Source: an uncultured Lachnospiraceae bacterium (GTDB taxonomy: Bacteria > Bacillota > Clostridia > Lachnospirales > Lachnospiraceae). From it: a stretch of 42,258 nt of DNA. Below, one piece after another: positions 31,387 through 39,412 of the stretch. Location: assembly GCA_900539175.1 (NCBI GenBank), contig UQAW01000026.1, positions 1 to 42,258 on the forward strand, read 5' to 3'. The position numbers and the translations under genes were made by a program. A model generated the notes under the pieces. That model was not told where the DNA came from and did not search any database. It saw nothing but the letters and a program-made list of their open reading frames with translations. The number at the start of each line of letters is the position of its first letter. The stretch's first letter is position 1.

Positions 31387-33047
31387 CATTTACTTATCCG
31401 GAGCAGACGAAAGCAGCGCTGAAAAATATCAGCCTTTCGATTCGGGAGGGGGAATTCCTGGTGATATGCGGGAAATCTGGTTGCGGGAAATCCACTCTTC
31501 TCCGGCATTTTAAGACGGCCATGTCGCCTTATGGAACTGTGACGGGAGAGATCCTGTTGGATGGGATACCTCTGCGTGAAGTGTCGGTTCGGGAGCAGGC
31601 ATCGCGAATCGGCTATGTCCTGCAAAGTCCGGATAATCAGATCGTGACGGATAAGGTATGGCATGAGCTGGCCTTCGGGATGGAGAATCTGGGATATGAA
31701 CCAGGTGTGATCCGTCTTCGGGTCGCCGAGATGGCAAGCTTTTTCGGGATACAGACCTGGTTTATGAAAAATGTGGAGGAGCTGTCGGGCGGGCAGAAAC
31801 AGATGCTGAATCTGGCATCTGTTATGGCGATGCAGCCGGATCTTCTGGTACTGGATGAACCGACCTCCCAGTTAGATCCCCTTGCGGCAGGGGACTTTCT
31901 GGCAACCCTCAAAAAAATCAACAGAGAACTGGGGACGACGATTCTCCTGATCGAGCATCGGCTGGAGGAGGTTCTTGCCTATGCGGACCGGGTGCTGGTG
32001 CTGGAGCAGGGAGAGACCTTGGTTCTTGACAGACCGGAAAACCTGATTTCAAAACTTAAAGACAATGATATGTTTTATGCTATGCCGGTTCCGATGCGGA
32101 CCTTTCATGCACTGGGCGGGACGGGCAAATGTCCGGTGACCGTCCGGGAGGGGCGGGAATGGCTGGAAAAATACCAAAACAGTGCTGCAAAGTCAACGGC
32201 AGAGGCGTTTGAGAAAACAAAAGTAAGTGCTTCTGCAGCAGCCATCGGAACATCGGAAGCATCCGAAAATAAAAATGCTGCTGTTATCATGGAGACGAAA
32301 GATGTCTGGTTTCGCTATGAGAAGAATACACCGGATGTCGTACAGGATCTGAATATGCAGGTTCATGCGGGAGAGCTTTACTGTCTTTTAGGCGGCAACG
32401 GAACCGGGAAGACCACAACGCTTTCTCTGCTCGGAAGGCTGTATAAGCCGTATCGGGGAAAGATTTTCCTGAAAGGAAAGGATATCAGAAAATACCAGGA
32501 ACAGGAAATTCATGGGAAGATTCTGGGAATCTTGCCGCAGAATCCCCAGTCTTTGTTTGTAAAGGATACGGTGGAAGAGGATCTGTGGGAAATCATTGGG
32601 AAGAGGGGAAATCCGGAAGCGATACAAAGAGTGTCAGAACAGACGGAAATCCCCCATCTTCTGAAATCACATCCTTATGATTTATCCGGCGGAGAACAGC
32701 AGAGAGCGGCACTTGCAAAAGTCCTGCTTTTGAATCCGGAGGTTTTGCTTCTTGATGAGCCGACAAAAGGTATGGACAGCTTCTATAAGCGAAAACTGGC
32801 GAAGATTTTCCGAAATCTTCTCAATGAGGGAAAGACGATTATCATGGTATCCCACGATATTGAATTTTGTGCGGAATATGCAGATATCTGTGCCCTGTTT
32901 TTTAACGGCAGCGTTGTGACCAGCAAACCCTCCCGGCAGTTTTTTTGTGGGAACAGCTTCTATACAACTGCTGTGAACCGGATGGCGAGAAAATGGTATC
33001 CGGAAGCAGTGACAGTAAAGGATGTGATCAGACAATGTCAAAGATGA
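31359..33047 (+). CDS. ECF transporter ATPase, two fused ABC domains
   Basis: A 562-residue protein with two complete ABC ATPase domains replacing the usual EcfA/EcfA' pair. Domain 1: Walker A GKSGCGKST (38-46), signature LSGGQKQ, Walker B LLVLDEP. Domain 2: Walker A GGNGTGKTT (about 346), signature LSGGEQQ (about 442), Walker B VLLLDEP. An Ala/Ser-rich linker joins them. The start is GTG 31359 with AAAGGAGG 7 nt upstream; it lies inside the 3' end of ecfT. It powers uptake by the T and S components. It also overlaps the next gene, so all three are translated as a set. Confidence 0.9.
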   Translation: MALFEIKNLTFTYPEQTKAALKNISLSIREGEFLVICGKSGCGKSTLLRHFKTAMSPYGTVTGEILLDGIPLREVSVREQASRIGYVLQSPDNQIVTDKVWHELAFGMENLGYEPGVIRLRVAEMASFFGIQTWFMKNVEELSGGQKQMLNLASVMAMQPDLLVLDEPTSQLDPLAAGDFLATLKKINRELGTTILLIEHRLEEVLAYADRVLVLEQGETLVLDRPENLISKLKDNDMFYAMPVPMRTFHALGGTGKCPVTVREGREWLEKYQNSAAKSTAEAFEKTKVSASAAAIGTSEASENKNAAVIMETKDVWFRYEKNTPDVVQDLNMQVHAGELYCLLGGNGTGKTTTLSLLGRLYKPYRGKIFLKGKDIRKYQEQEIHGKILGILPQNPQSLFVKDTVEEDLWEIIGKRGNPEAIQRVSEQTEIPHLLKSHPYDLSGGEQQRAALAKVLLLNPEVLLLDEPTKGMDSFYKRKLAKIFRNLLNEGKTIIMVSHDIEFCAEYADICALFFNGSVVTSKPSRQFFCGNSFYTTAVNRMARKWYPEAVTVKDVIRQCQR

Positions 33048-34360
33048 TGAGAAGGGAGACAGAAGATGGACGGTTTGCCAGGGGAATGGACACCCAGGCG
33101 ATGATTCCTGTGGCAGCGGCGTTTTTTGAGATTGTTTCCATGCTTTTTTTGCCCTGGGTTTCTATGCCTGAACTGAAGTATTCTCCATATCCTGATACCA
33201 GTACGCTTTGCAGACTTTCCGGATTTTACGAAGGATTGACATGGGGCTATCCGGTGCCGGAGCGTGTGGTACGGGTTGGAACCCGGATGGCGGTGAGGCT
33301 GGAAGCTGCCATGTGGATTGGTGTGAGTTTGTGTGTGATATTTATACTGGCGGCGTACCGCTTTCGGGTAAAAGCAGTGTGGCTTGGACGTATCACTTTT
33401 CTTTATAATGCGTTTCTCTCACTGGTGGTTTTCGCCTGGGCTATGGATACAAATATGATGTTGGATCTGTTGGAGGGAAAATGTAATTCTTTCTGGAATC
33501 TGACAATCAACAGTCATGTGCAGCTTTCCGCATATGCGTATGTACAGATCCTTCTGGGAATTGTAATGCTTTTTGCGCTCCGCCCGCTTCTTGATACCAG
33601 AAAAGAGTATGGAGCAGAGTATTATATCACCAGATATGAGCAGGAGGATCAGGGAATCGGCCGAAGGACGATACTTGCTTCTGCATTGATTCTGGCTGCA
33701 ATTCCTGCGGTAATCTTTTTTGGAATCTTTTTTCTGAATAACCGAAGCGAATATTTTATCTCGCTGTGTGTCATTGTACTTTCCATGCTGCCATTCTTTC
33801 TGGTGTTTGAAAACCGGAGACCACAGGCGCGGGAGGTGGTGGTAATTGCAGTGATGGCAGCCCTTGCCGCGGCAGGGCGGGTGGCATTTTTTATGCTTCC
33901 CCATTTTAAGCCCACGGCAGCCATTGTAATCATCGCAGGAATCAGTCTGGGGGCAGAGGCGGGATTTCTGACCGGTGCGCTTGCAGGTTTTGTGTCAAAC
34001 TTTTTCTTTGGACAGGGACCATGGACACCCTGGCAGATGTTTTCTTTTGGAATCATCGGATTCCTGGCAGGATTGATTTTTCGGAGAAAGCGGGGCAGAT
34101 GGAAGCATTTTAAGGTATGGCTGTGTCTTTACGGCGGTTTGTCTGTCCTGGTGATTTATGGAATATTAATGGATACTTCCAGTGTCTCGCTTGGAACAGG
34201 GAAGTTGGAAGTTGCCAGTTTTCTTGCAGTGTATGCCAGTGGATTTCCGCTGAATCTGGTGCATGGGGGATCCACCGTGATTTTTCTTGGGGTTCTTGGA
34301 GAGCCGATGATGAAGAAACTGGATCGGATTAAGAAAAAATACGGATTGCTGGAGCCGTAA
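33035..34360 (+). CDS. ECF transporter S component, CbrT-like, with extra N-terminal membrane module
   Basis: The substrate-binding membrane subunit. From ATG 33035 it has 441 residues. The C-terminal half (about 255-415) is a recognisable S component: AVMAALAAAGRVAFFML, then 'FKPTAAIVIIAG', and the strongly conserved SNFFFGQGPWTPWQM, found in predicted cobalamin S components. The N-terminal half adds about six further hydrophobic segments and an external loop; typical S proteins have about 180-250 residues. The stop of the ATPase overlaps an ATG at 33044 (ATGA), an alternative start. With the riboswitch, cobalamin or a precursor is the likely substrate, but this is inferred. Confidence 0.82.
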   Translation: MSKMMRRETEDGRFARGMDTQAMIPVAAAFFEIVSMLFLPWVSMPELKYSPYPDTSTLCRLSGFYEGLTWGYPVPERVVRVGTRMAVRLEAAMWIGVSLCVIFILAAYRFRVKAVWLGRITFLYNAFLSLVVFAWAMDTNMMLDLLEGKCNSFWNLTINSHVQLSAYAYVQILLGIVMLFALRPLLDTRKEYGAEYYITRYEQEDQGIGRRTILASALILAAIPAVIFFGIFFLNNRSEYFISLCVIVLSMLPFFLVFENRRPQAREVVVIAVMAALAAAGRVAFFMLPHFKPTAAIVIIAGISLGAEAGFLTGALAGFVSNFFFGQGPWTPWQMFSFGIIGFLAGLIFRRKRGRWKHFKVWLCLYGGLSVLVIYGILMDTSSVSLGTGKLEVASFLAVYASGFPLNLVHGGSTVIFLGVLGEPMMKKLDRIKKKYGLLEP

Positions 34361-34438
34361 ATCAGTAAGTGGTGTGTATGTGTGCAGCTCGTCTTTGCCT
34401 GAATATCCAAATCTTTTGTGGAAACAAAGGGGAAAGTG

Positions 34439-34464
34439 TGATAAAATGATTCTATCATTTATCA
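34439..34464. promoter_or_regulatory. Imperfect 26-bp AT-rich palindrome
   Basis: TGATAAAATGATTC followed by TATCATTTATCA reads nearly the same on both strands. It overlaps a TGATAA that has TTGTGG (34416-34421) 17 bp upstream, a possible promoter for the zinc-finger gene and polA. It could be an operator for an unknown regulator (Fur-like in form only) or a hairpin. Confidence 0.35.
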
Positions 34465-34470
34465 AAGGGA

Positions 34471-34513
34471 TGGGGTTTTTCCGGCCTTGCGTCCGGGAAA
34501 AACTCCATTTTTC
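34471..34513 (+). terminator. Terminator after the B12 operon
   Basis: TGGGGTTTTTCCGG pairs with CCGGGAAAAACTCCA with one bulge, and a T run (34508-34512) follows. It lies about 110 nt after the S-component gene. If the promoter candidate at 34416-34444 is real, this hairpin would also lie between it and the next gene. Confidence 0.7.
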
Positions 34514-34534
34514 TGATCTTAAGGAGGAGTTTCC

Positions 34535-34885
34535 ATGACTTGTAAGGAATGCCAGAATATGATTCAGGATTATCTGAAGAATCGTCTGAAAGCAAAAGAA
34601 CTGGAAGGTTTTATAGAACATGTACGTTCCTGTCCGGATTGTTATGAGGAATTGGAGACATACTTTATTATCGGTCTTGCCACCCGGGTTCTGGAGGAGG
34701 GGGCAGATGTATCTTATGACATTAAGGCGATGCTTTTACAGGAGCTGCAGGAAAAGGAACTTATGCTGAAGCGGAAAAAACGCAAAAAAAGGATATTGGC
34801 AGTGACCATTGTTCTTCTGCTTGCGGCAGATATTCTGATGACTTTGCAGTTCATGGATATCCTTCAGCTTCCGGATCTCTTTTAG
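34535..34885 (+). CDS. Small zinc-finger membrane protein (anti-sigma-factor-like, zf-HC2)
   Basis: A 116-residue protein. Its N-terminal HC2 zinc finger is complete (C3, C6, H29, C33, C36). An acidic helix and a Lys/Arg-rich stretch (79-86) come before one transmembrane helix (87-107) and a very short outer tail. This is the architecture of anti-sigma factors that hold an ECF sigma factor at the membrane, yet no sigma gene is adjacent and the outer sensor domain is almost absent. TAAGGAGGAG precedes the ATG. It lies 62 nt upstream of polA, probably on one transcript. Such orphan zf-HC2 proteins occur beside polA in related genomes as far as I recall; function unknown. Confidence 0.72.
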   Translation: MTCKECQNMIQDYLKNRLKAKELEGFIEHVRSCPDCYEELETYFIIGLATRVLEEGADVSYDIKAMLLQELQEKELMLKRKKRKKRILAVTIVLLLAADILMTLQFMDILQLPDLF

Positions 34886-34947
34886 ACGGCGGCTTCCAGA
34901 GAATCCGATGGGTAACAGGCAGAGAATAAAAGAAAGGCAACAAGTAT

Positions 34948-37581
34948 ATGAGTGAAAAAATAGTACTGATTGATGGTCATAGTATCTTGAACCGTGCATT
35001 TTACGGAATACCGGATCTTACGAATTCAGAAGGCCGGCATACCAATGCGGTGTACGGATTTCTGAACATCTTATTTAAAATACTGGAGGAGGAAAAACCT
35101 CAGTACCTGACAGTGGCATTTGATGTGCATGCGCCCACATTCCGTCATATGCAATACGCGGAATATAAAGGAACCAGGAAGGGAATGCCGGAGGAGCTTA
35201 AGGAACAGGTCCCGCTGATGCAGGAGGTGCTGAAAAGCATGGGCGTGGTTATCGTGACCAAGGAAGGATACGAGGCGGATGATATTCTGGGGACCATCGC
35301 GGTGAATTGTGAGAAGGCAGAGATGGAAGTTACGGTTGTATCCGGGGACAGAGACCTTCTGCAGCTTGCCACAGACCATATTCTGATCCGGATCCCGAAG
35401 ACACGGATGGGGAAGACGACGATGGAAGATTATCATACGGCGGAGGTACTGGAGAAATATCAGCTTGCGCCGAAGCAGATTATAGATTTGAAAGCGTTGA
35501 TGGGAGATGCTTCCGACAATATTCCGGGAATCCCGGGGGTCGGAGAGAAGACGGCGACAAAGATTCTTCTGGAGTACCAGACGGTGGAAAATGCTTACGC
35601 CCATGTGGATGAGATTAAGCCGAAGAAAGCACAGCAGTCCCTGCGGGAACATTATGATCTTGCACAGTTATCCAAGACGCTGGCTACGATTTGTACGGAC
35701 AGTCCCATCGACTATCATCTGGAGAAGGCCCGCCTGGAGAATCTCTATACTCCCCAGGCATACGAGATGTTCCGCAAGCTGGATTTTAAGAATCTGCTGA
35801 CTCGCTTTGAGGATGGAAATACGGTTCTGGAAGAAACGTTGGAAGTGAAAGTTCCTGACAGGGAAGAGCAGGTTCAGGAGATTCTGGTAAAGGCAGAAGC
35901 AGCGAAGACGGCAGGTGCGACGCTTGTAAAGGATGAAAAGCTTTGGGGAATCGGCATTGCTTTTGGAAGAGAGGATGTGTATTATCTTCCGGTAGGAGAA
36001 ACCTTTACCGAAGAAAAGATACGAGAGTACTTAAATCAGTTATTTCAAGTCTGCGGGATGGTGTCCGTTCCAGATATCAAGGGGATGCTGTCTTATGTGA
36101 AGGAAGCAGAGCAGACAAAGGTATTCGACAGTCAGATTGCCGCCTACCTTCTGAATCCGTTAAAATCGAATTATACGTATGATGACATTGCCAAAGAGTT
36201 TGCGGGTGAAATTCTGACCACGGCAGAGGACTTATTCGGAAGCAGTAAGCTGCCGAAGTTCTGTAAGGTTGATCCGGGAATTCTTGCCTCCTATGGCGGC
36301 TATATGGCCTATAGTGCTTACTGTTCGAAAGAGCCGCTGACACAGAGATTAAAGGATCTTGGGATGTATCAGTTATACCGCGAGGTAGAAATTCCGCTGG
36401 CATTTACGCTTTATGATATGGAGAAAGCAGGAATCCGGGCGGAAGGAGAGGCATTAAAGACCTATGGGGAGCAGCTGCAGGTACGGATTACAGAATTGGA
36501 AAAAGAGATTTATCAGCAGGCGGGAGAAGCGTTTAATATTAATTCGCCGAAACAATTGGGTGTTATTTTGTTTGAAAAGCTTCAACTGCCCGGAGGCAAG
36601 AAGACAAAGACCGGATACTCTACCGCCGCGGATGTGCTGGAAAAGCTGGCGCCGGAGGCACCGATTGTCAATGATATTCTGGAGTATCGTCAGCTGACAA
36701 AGTTAAAGTCTACGTATGCGGATGGGCTGGCAGTCTGTATCGGACCGGATGGCAGAATTCATTCTACCTTTAACCAGACGATCACAGCGACCGGAAGAAT
36801 CAGCAGTACGGAACCGAATTTACAGAATATTCCAATCCGCATGGAGCTGGGGCGTCTGATCCGAAAGGTTTTTGTGCCGGAGGAAGGGTGTGTCTTTATC
36901 GATGCAGACTATTCCCAGATTGAGCTGCGTGTGCTGGCACATCTTTCCGGGGATGAGCGTTTGATTCAGGCATACAGGGAAGCCCAGGACATTCACCGGA
37001 TCACAGCTTCACAGGTATTTCACGTTCCCTTTGATGAGGTAACTCCCCTCCAGAGGAGAAATGCAAAAGCGGTGAATTTCGGAATTGTGTATGGCATCAG
37101 CTCGTTTGGACTGAGTCAGGATCTGAGTATTACCCGAAAGGAAGCATCTGATTATATCGAAAAATATTTTGAGACGTATCCCGGTATCAAAGAGTTTCTG
37201 GATGGAACGGTTGTAAAGGCAAAAGAGGAAGGGTATGTGACTACCATGTTCGGACGCCGCAGACCGGTGCCGGAGCTGAAATCAAGTAACTTTATGCAGC
37301 GTTCTTTCGGCGAGCGCGTAGCGATGAATGCACCGATACAGGGAACGGCGGCGGATATCATTAAGATTGCCATGGTGCGGGTCAACCAGAGATTGAAGAT
37401 GGAAGGATTTCGGGCAAGACTGCTGCTCCAGGTTCATGATGAGTTGTTGATTGAGGCGCCGGAAGAGGAAGTAGAAGCTGTATGCAGACTGCTTCGGCAG
37501 GAGATGAAGGGAGCCGCGGACCTGGCAGTATCTCTGGAAGTAGATATGAATACCGGAAAAAACTGGTATGAAGCGCATTGA
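34948..37581 (+). CDS. polA: DNA polymerase I
   Basis: Fills gaps and removes RNA primers; 877 residues. The 5'-3' nuclease domain (1-290) keeps its Asp-rich sites (LIDGHS, GYEADD, SGDRDLLQ, GDASDNIPG). The middle exonuclease-like domain (about 300-470) lacks the catalytic D-x-E motif, so proofreading should be lost, as in many Firmicutes. The polymerase domain has motif A DADYSQIELR, motif B RRNAKAVNFGIVYG and motif C QVHDELL. The ribosome binding site is only moderate (GAAAGG). coaE follows after 65 nt, an arrangement seen in other Clostridia. Confidence 0.96.
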   Translation: MSEKIVLIDGHSILNRAFYGIPDLTNSEGRHTNAVYGFLNILFKILEEEKPQYLTVAFDVHAPTFRHMQYAEYKGTRKGMPEELKEQVPLMQEVLKSMGVVIVTKEGYEADDILGTIAVNCEKAEMEVTVVSGDRDLLQLATDHILIRIPKTRMGKTTMEDYHTAEVLEKYQLAPKQIIDLKALMGDASDNIPGIPGVGEKTATKILLEYQTVENAYAHVDEIKPKKAQQSLREHYDLAQLSKTLATICTDSPIDYHLEKARLENLYTPQAYEMFRKLDFKNLLTRFEDGNTVLEETLEVKVPDREEQVQEILVKAEAAKTAGATLVKDEKLWGIGIAFGREDVYYLPVGETFTEEKIREYLNQLFQVCGMVSVPDIKGMLSYVKEAEQTKVFDSQIAAYLLNPLKSNYTYDDIAKEFAGEILTTAEDLFGSSKLPKFCKVDPGILASYGGYMAYSAYCSKEPLTQRLKDLGMYQLYREVEIPLAFTLYDMEKAGIRAEGEALKTYGEQLQVRITELEKEIYQQAGEAFNINSPKQLGVILFEKLQLPGGKKTKTGYSTAADVLEKLAPEAPIVNDILEYRQLTKLKSTYADGLAVCIGPDGRIHSTFNQTITATGRISSTEPNLQNIPIRMELGRLIRKVFVPEEGCVFIDADYSQIELRVLAHLSGDERLIQAYREAQDIHRITASQVFHVPFDEVTPLQRRNAKAVNFGIVYGISSFGLSQDLSITRKEASDYIEKYFETYPGIKEFLDGTVVKAKEEGYVTTMFGRRRPVPELKSSNFMQRSFGERVAMNAPIQGTAADIIKIAMVRVNQRLKMEGFRARLLLQVHDELLIEAPEEEVEAVCRLLRQEMKGAADLAVSLEVDMNTGKNWYEAH

Positions 37582-37646
37582 CGAAGGCTGAACAGAGGAA
37601 TATGCAAAGTGTGGAATAGACGTAAGATTGATGGAGGAGACAGAAG

Positions 37647-38246
37647 ATGAAGATTATTGGAATAACCGGTGGTGTCGGTTCGGGAAAGAGTGAGGTTTTG
37701 ACTTATATCGGGAAGAATTTTGATGCGACGGTATTGCAGGCAGATGAGGCGGCTCATCTGCTGATGCAGCCCGGACAGGCTTGCTATAAGCCGTTGCTTG
37801 AACTTCTTGGTCCCGGGTTTACCGATGCTTCCGGTAACTTTGACCGGAAAAAGATGTCTTCTGTTGTTTTCCGGGATGAGAAGATGCGGTTGAAGGTTAA
37901 TGAAATCGTACACCCCAGTGTGAAAAAATATATCCGAAAAGCGATCGAACGGGAGGAAAAACAGGGGACACTCTTCTTTTTTGTGGAAGCAGCATTATTA
38001 ATTGAAGATAAATATGATGAAATTTGTGACGAACTGTGGTATATTTATGCAGATGAGCATGTCCGCAGGGAGCGCCTGAAGCAGGATCGGGGATATACCG
38101 AGCATAAAATTGATGAAATCATGGCAAGTCAGTTGTCAGAGGAAGAATTTTCTGACCACTGTGATTTTGAGATTGATAACAGCGGTGATCTGGAGGACAC
38201 CATCAGACAGATAGATCAAAGGATGAGTACATATGAAACTTTGTAG
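37647..38246 (+). CDS. coaE: Dephospho-CoA kinase
   Basis: Last step of coenzyme A synthesis: phosphorylation of the ribose 3'-OH of dephospho-CoA. 199 residues, normal length. Walker A is GGVGSGKS (8-15). DEAAH near residue 36 and 'VVFRDEKMRLKVNEIVHP' carry the CoA-binding motifs, and RLKQDRG the lid. GGAGGAGA precedes the ATG. The end overlaps the next gene by 14 nt. Confidence 0.94.
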   Translation: MKIIGITGGVGSGKSEVLTYIGKNFDATVLQADEAAHLLMQPGQACYKPLLELLGPGFTDASGNFDRKKMSSVVFRDEKMRLKVNEIVHPSVKKYIRKAIEREEKQGTLFFFVEAALLIEDKYDEICDELWYIYADEHVRRERLKQDRGYTEHKIDEIMASQLSEEEFSDHCDFEIDNSGDLEDTIRQIDQRMSTYETL

Positions 38247-39030
38247 TATTGCAAGCGGAAGCAGCGGCAACTGTATTTTTGCAGGCAGCGACACCACCAG
38301 TATTCTGGTTGATGCGGGCATCAGCGGAAAGCGGGTAGAGAACGGGCTGAATACGATTGGGCATACCGGAAAAGATTTAGATGGAGTACTGATTACGCAT
38401 GAACATTCTGACCACATTAAGGGGTTAGGTGTCCTCTCAAGAAAACATCAGATTCCCATATATGCCACTCCGGGAACGATACGGGAGATCCAAAACTGCA
38501 GCAGTCTGGGCAAATTTCCGGAAGGAATTTTTCATGAGATTTCAGCAGATCAGGCATTTTCCATAGGAGATCTGGAGATTAATCCATTTACAATTTCCCA
38601 CGATGCGGCGGAACCTGTGGGATACCGGATCAGCCATGGAGAACGTTCGGTGGGGATTGCCACAGATCTGGGTAAATACGATGATTATATCGTAAAGAAT
38701 CTGCAGGGGTTGGATGCATTGCTTCTTGAGGCGAACCATGACGTGAATATGCTCCAGGTGGGAGCCTATCCCTATTATCTGAAACAGCGGATTTTAGGTG
38801 AACGGGGACATTTGTCCAATTGTATGGCGGGACAGCTTTTATGTAAACTGCTGCATGACGGCATGAAGGACATTTTGCTTGGGCATCTCAGCCAGGAAAA
38901 TAATTATGAGGCGCTTGCTTTTGAAACGGTATGTTCGGAGGTTACGATGGGAGATACCCCTTATACATCTAAAGATTTTCATATCGCTGTGGCGAGACGG
39001 AATGAAGTATCGGATCTTGTTATCGTGTAA
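38233..39030 (+). CDS. yycJ: Metallo-beta-lactamase-fold hydrolase (YycJ/WalJ-type)
   Basis: A 265-residue protein starting with KLCSIASGSSGNC, the hallmark of the YycJ/WalJ group. The metal site is THEHSDH (H56, H58, D60, H61), and HDAAEPVGY and LEANHD supply later ligands. In Bacillus, WalJ has been linked to coordination of cell division and wall synthesis with replication, and a 5' nuclease activity has been proposed; the role here is inferred. It overlaps coaE by 14 nt, so translation is coupled, and polA-coaE-yycJ is probably a DNA/growth transcription unit. Confidence 0.88.
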   Translation: MKLCSIASGSSGNCIFAGSDTTSILVDAGISGKRVENGLNTIGHTGKDLDGVLITHEHSDHIKGLGVLSRKHQIPIYATPGTIREIQNCSSLGKFPEGIFHEISADQAFSIGDLEINPFTISHDAAEPVGYRISHGERSVGIATDLGKYDDYIVKNLQGLDALLLEANHDVNMLQVGAYPYYLKQRILGERGHLSNCMAGQLLCKLLHDGMKDILLGHLSQENNYEALAFETVCSEVTMGDTPYTSKDFHIAVARRNEVSDLVIV

Positions 39031-39091
39031 AAAAAGAAAAGGTGCTTCGAAACAGTAAAAAAATTAATTTTTGAATAAAGGAGAGTCTATT

Positions 39092-39364
39092 ATGAAGAGA
39101 ACCATTATTACAGTCGTAGGGAAGGATACGGTAGGTATCATTGCAAAGGTCTGCAATTATCTGGCGGATGTGAACGTTAATATTGAGGATATTTCTCAGA
39201 CAATCGTGCAGGGCTTTTTCAACATGATGATGATTGTGGATGCATCCGATTGTACAAAAGCTTTTGCAGAGATGTCTGAGGATTTGAAGCAGCTGGGCGA
39301 AGAGATTGGTGTTACGATCCAGTGCCAGCATGAGGAAATCTTTGATATGATGCACCGGATTTAA
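39092..39364 (+). CDS. ACT-domain protein (UPF0237)
   Basis: A 90-residue single ACT domain (KRTIITVVGKDTVGIIAKV at the start), a fold that usually senses amino acids or other small ligands. It is paired with the PFL-like gene directly downstream (48 nt gap), an arrangement conserved across many Gram-positive bacteria and archaea. AAAGGAG precedes the ATG at 39092; a TTG at 39071 is in frame but less likely. Confidence 0.88.
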   Translation: MKRTIITVVGKDTVGIIAKVCNYLADVNVNIEDISQTIVQGFFNMMMIVDASDCTKAFAEMSEDLKQLGEEIGVTIQCQHEEIFDMMHRI

Positions 39365-39412
39365 AGCGATGCATCTTTTTTGTGAGAACAGAGGAAAAGG
39401 AGATAGGATCAC

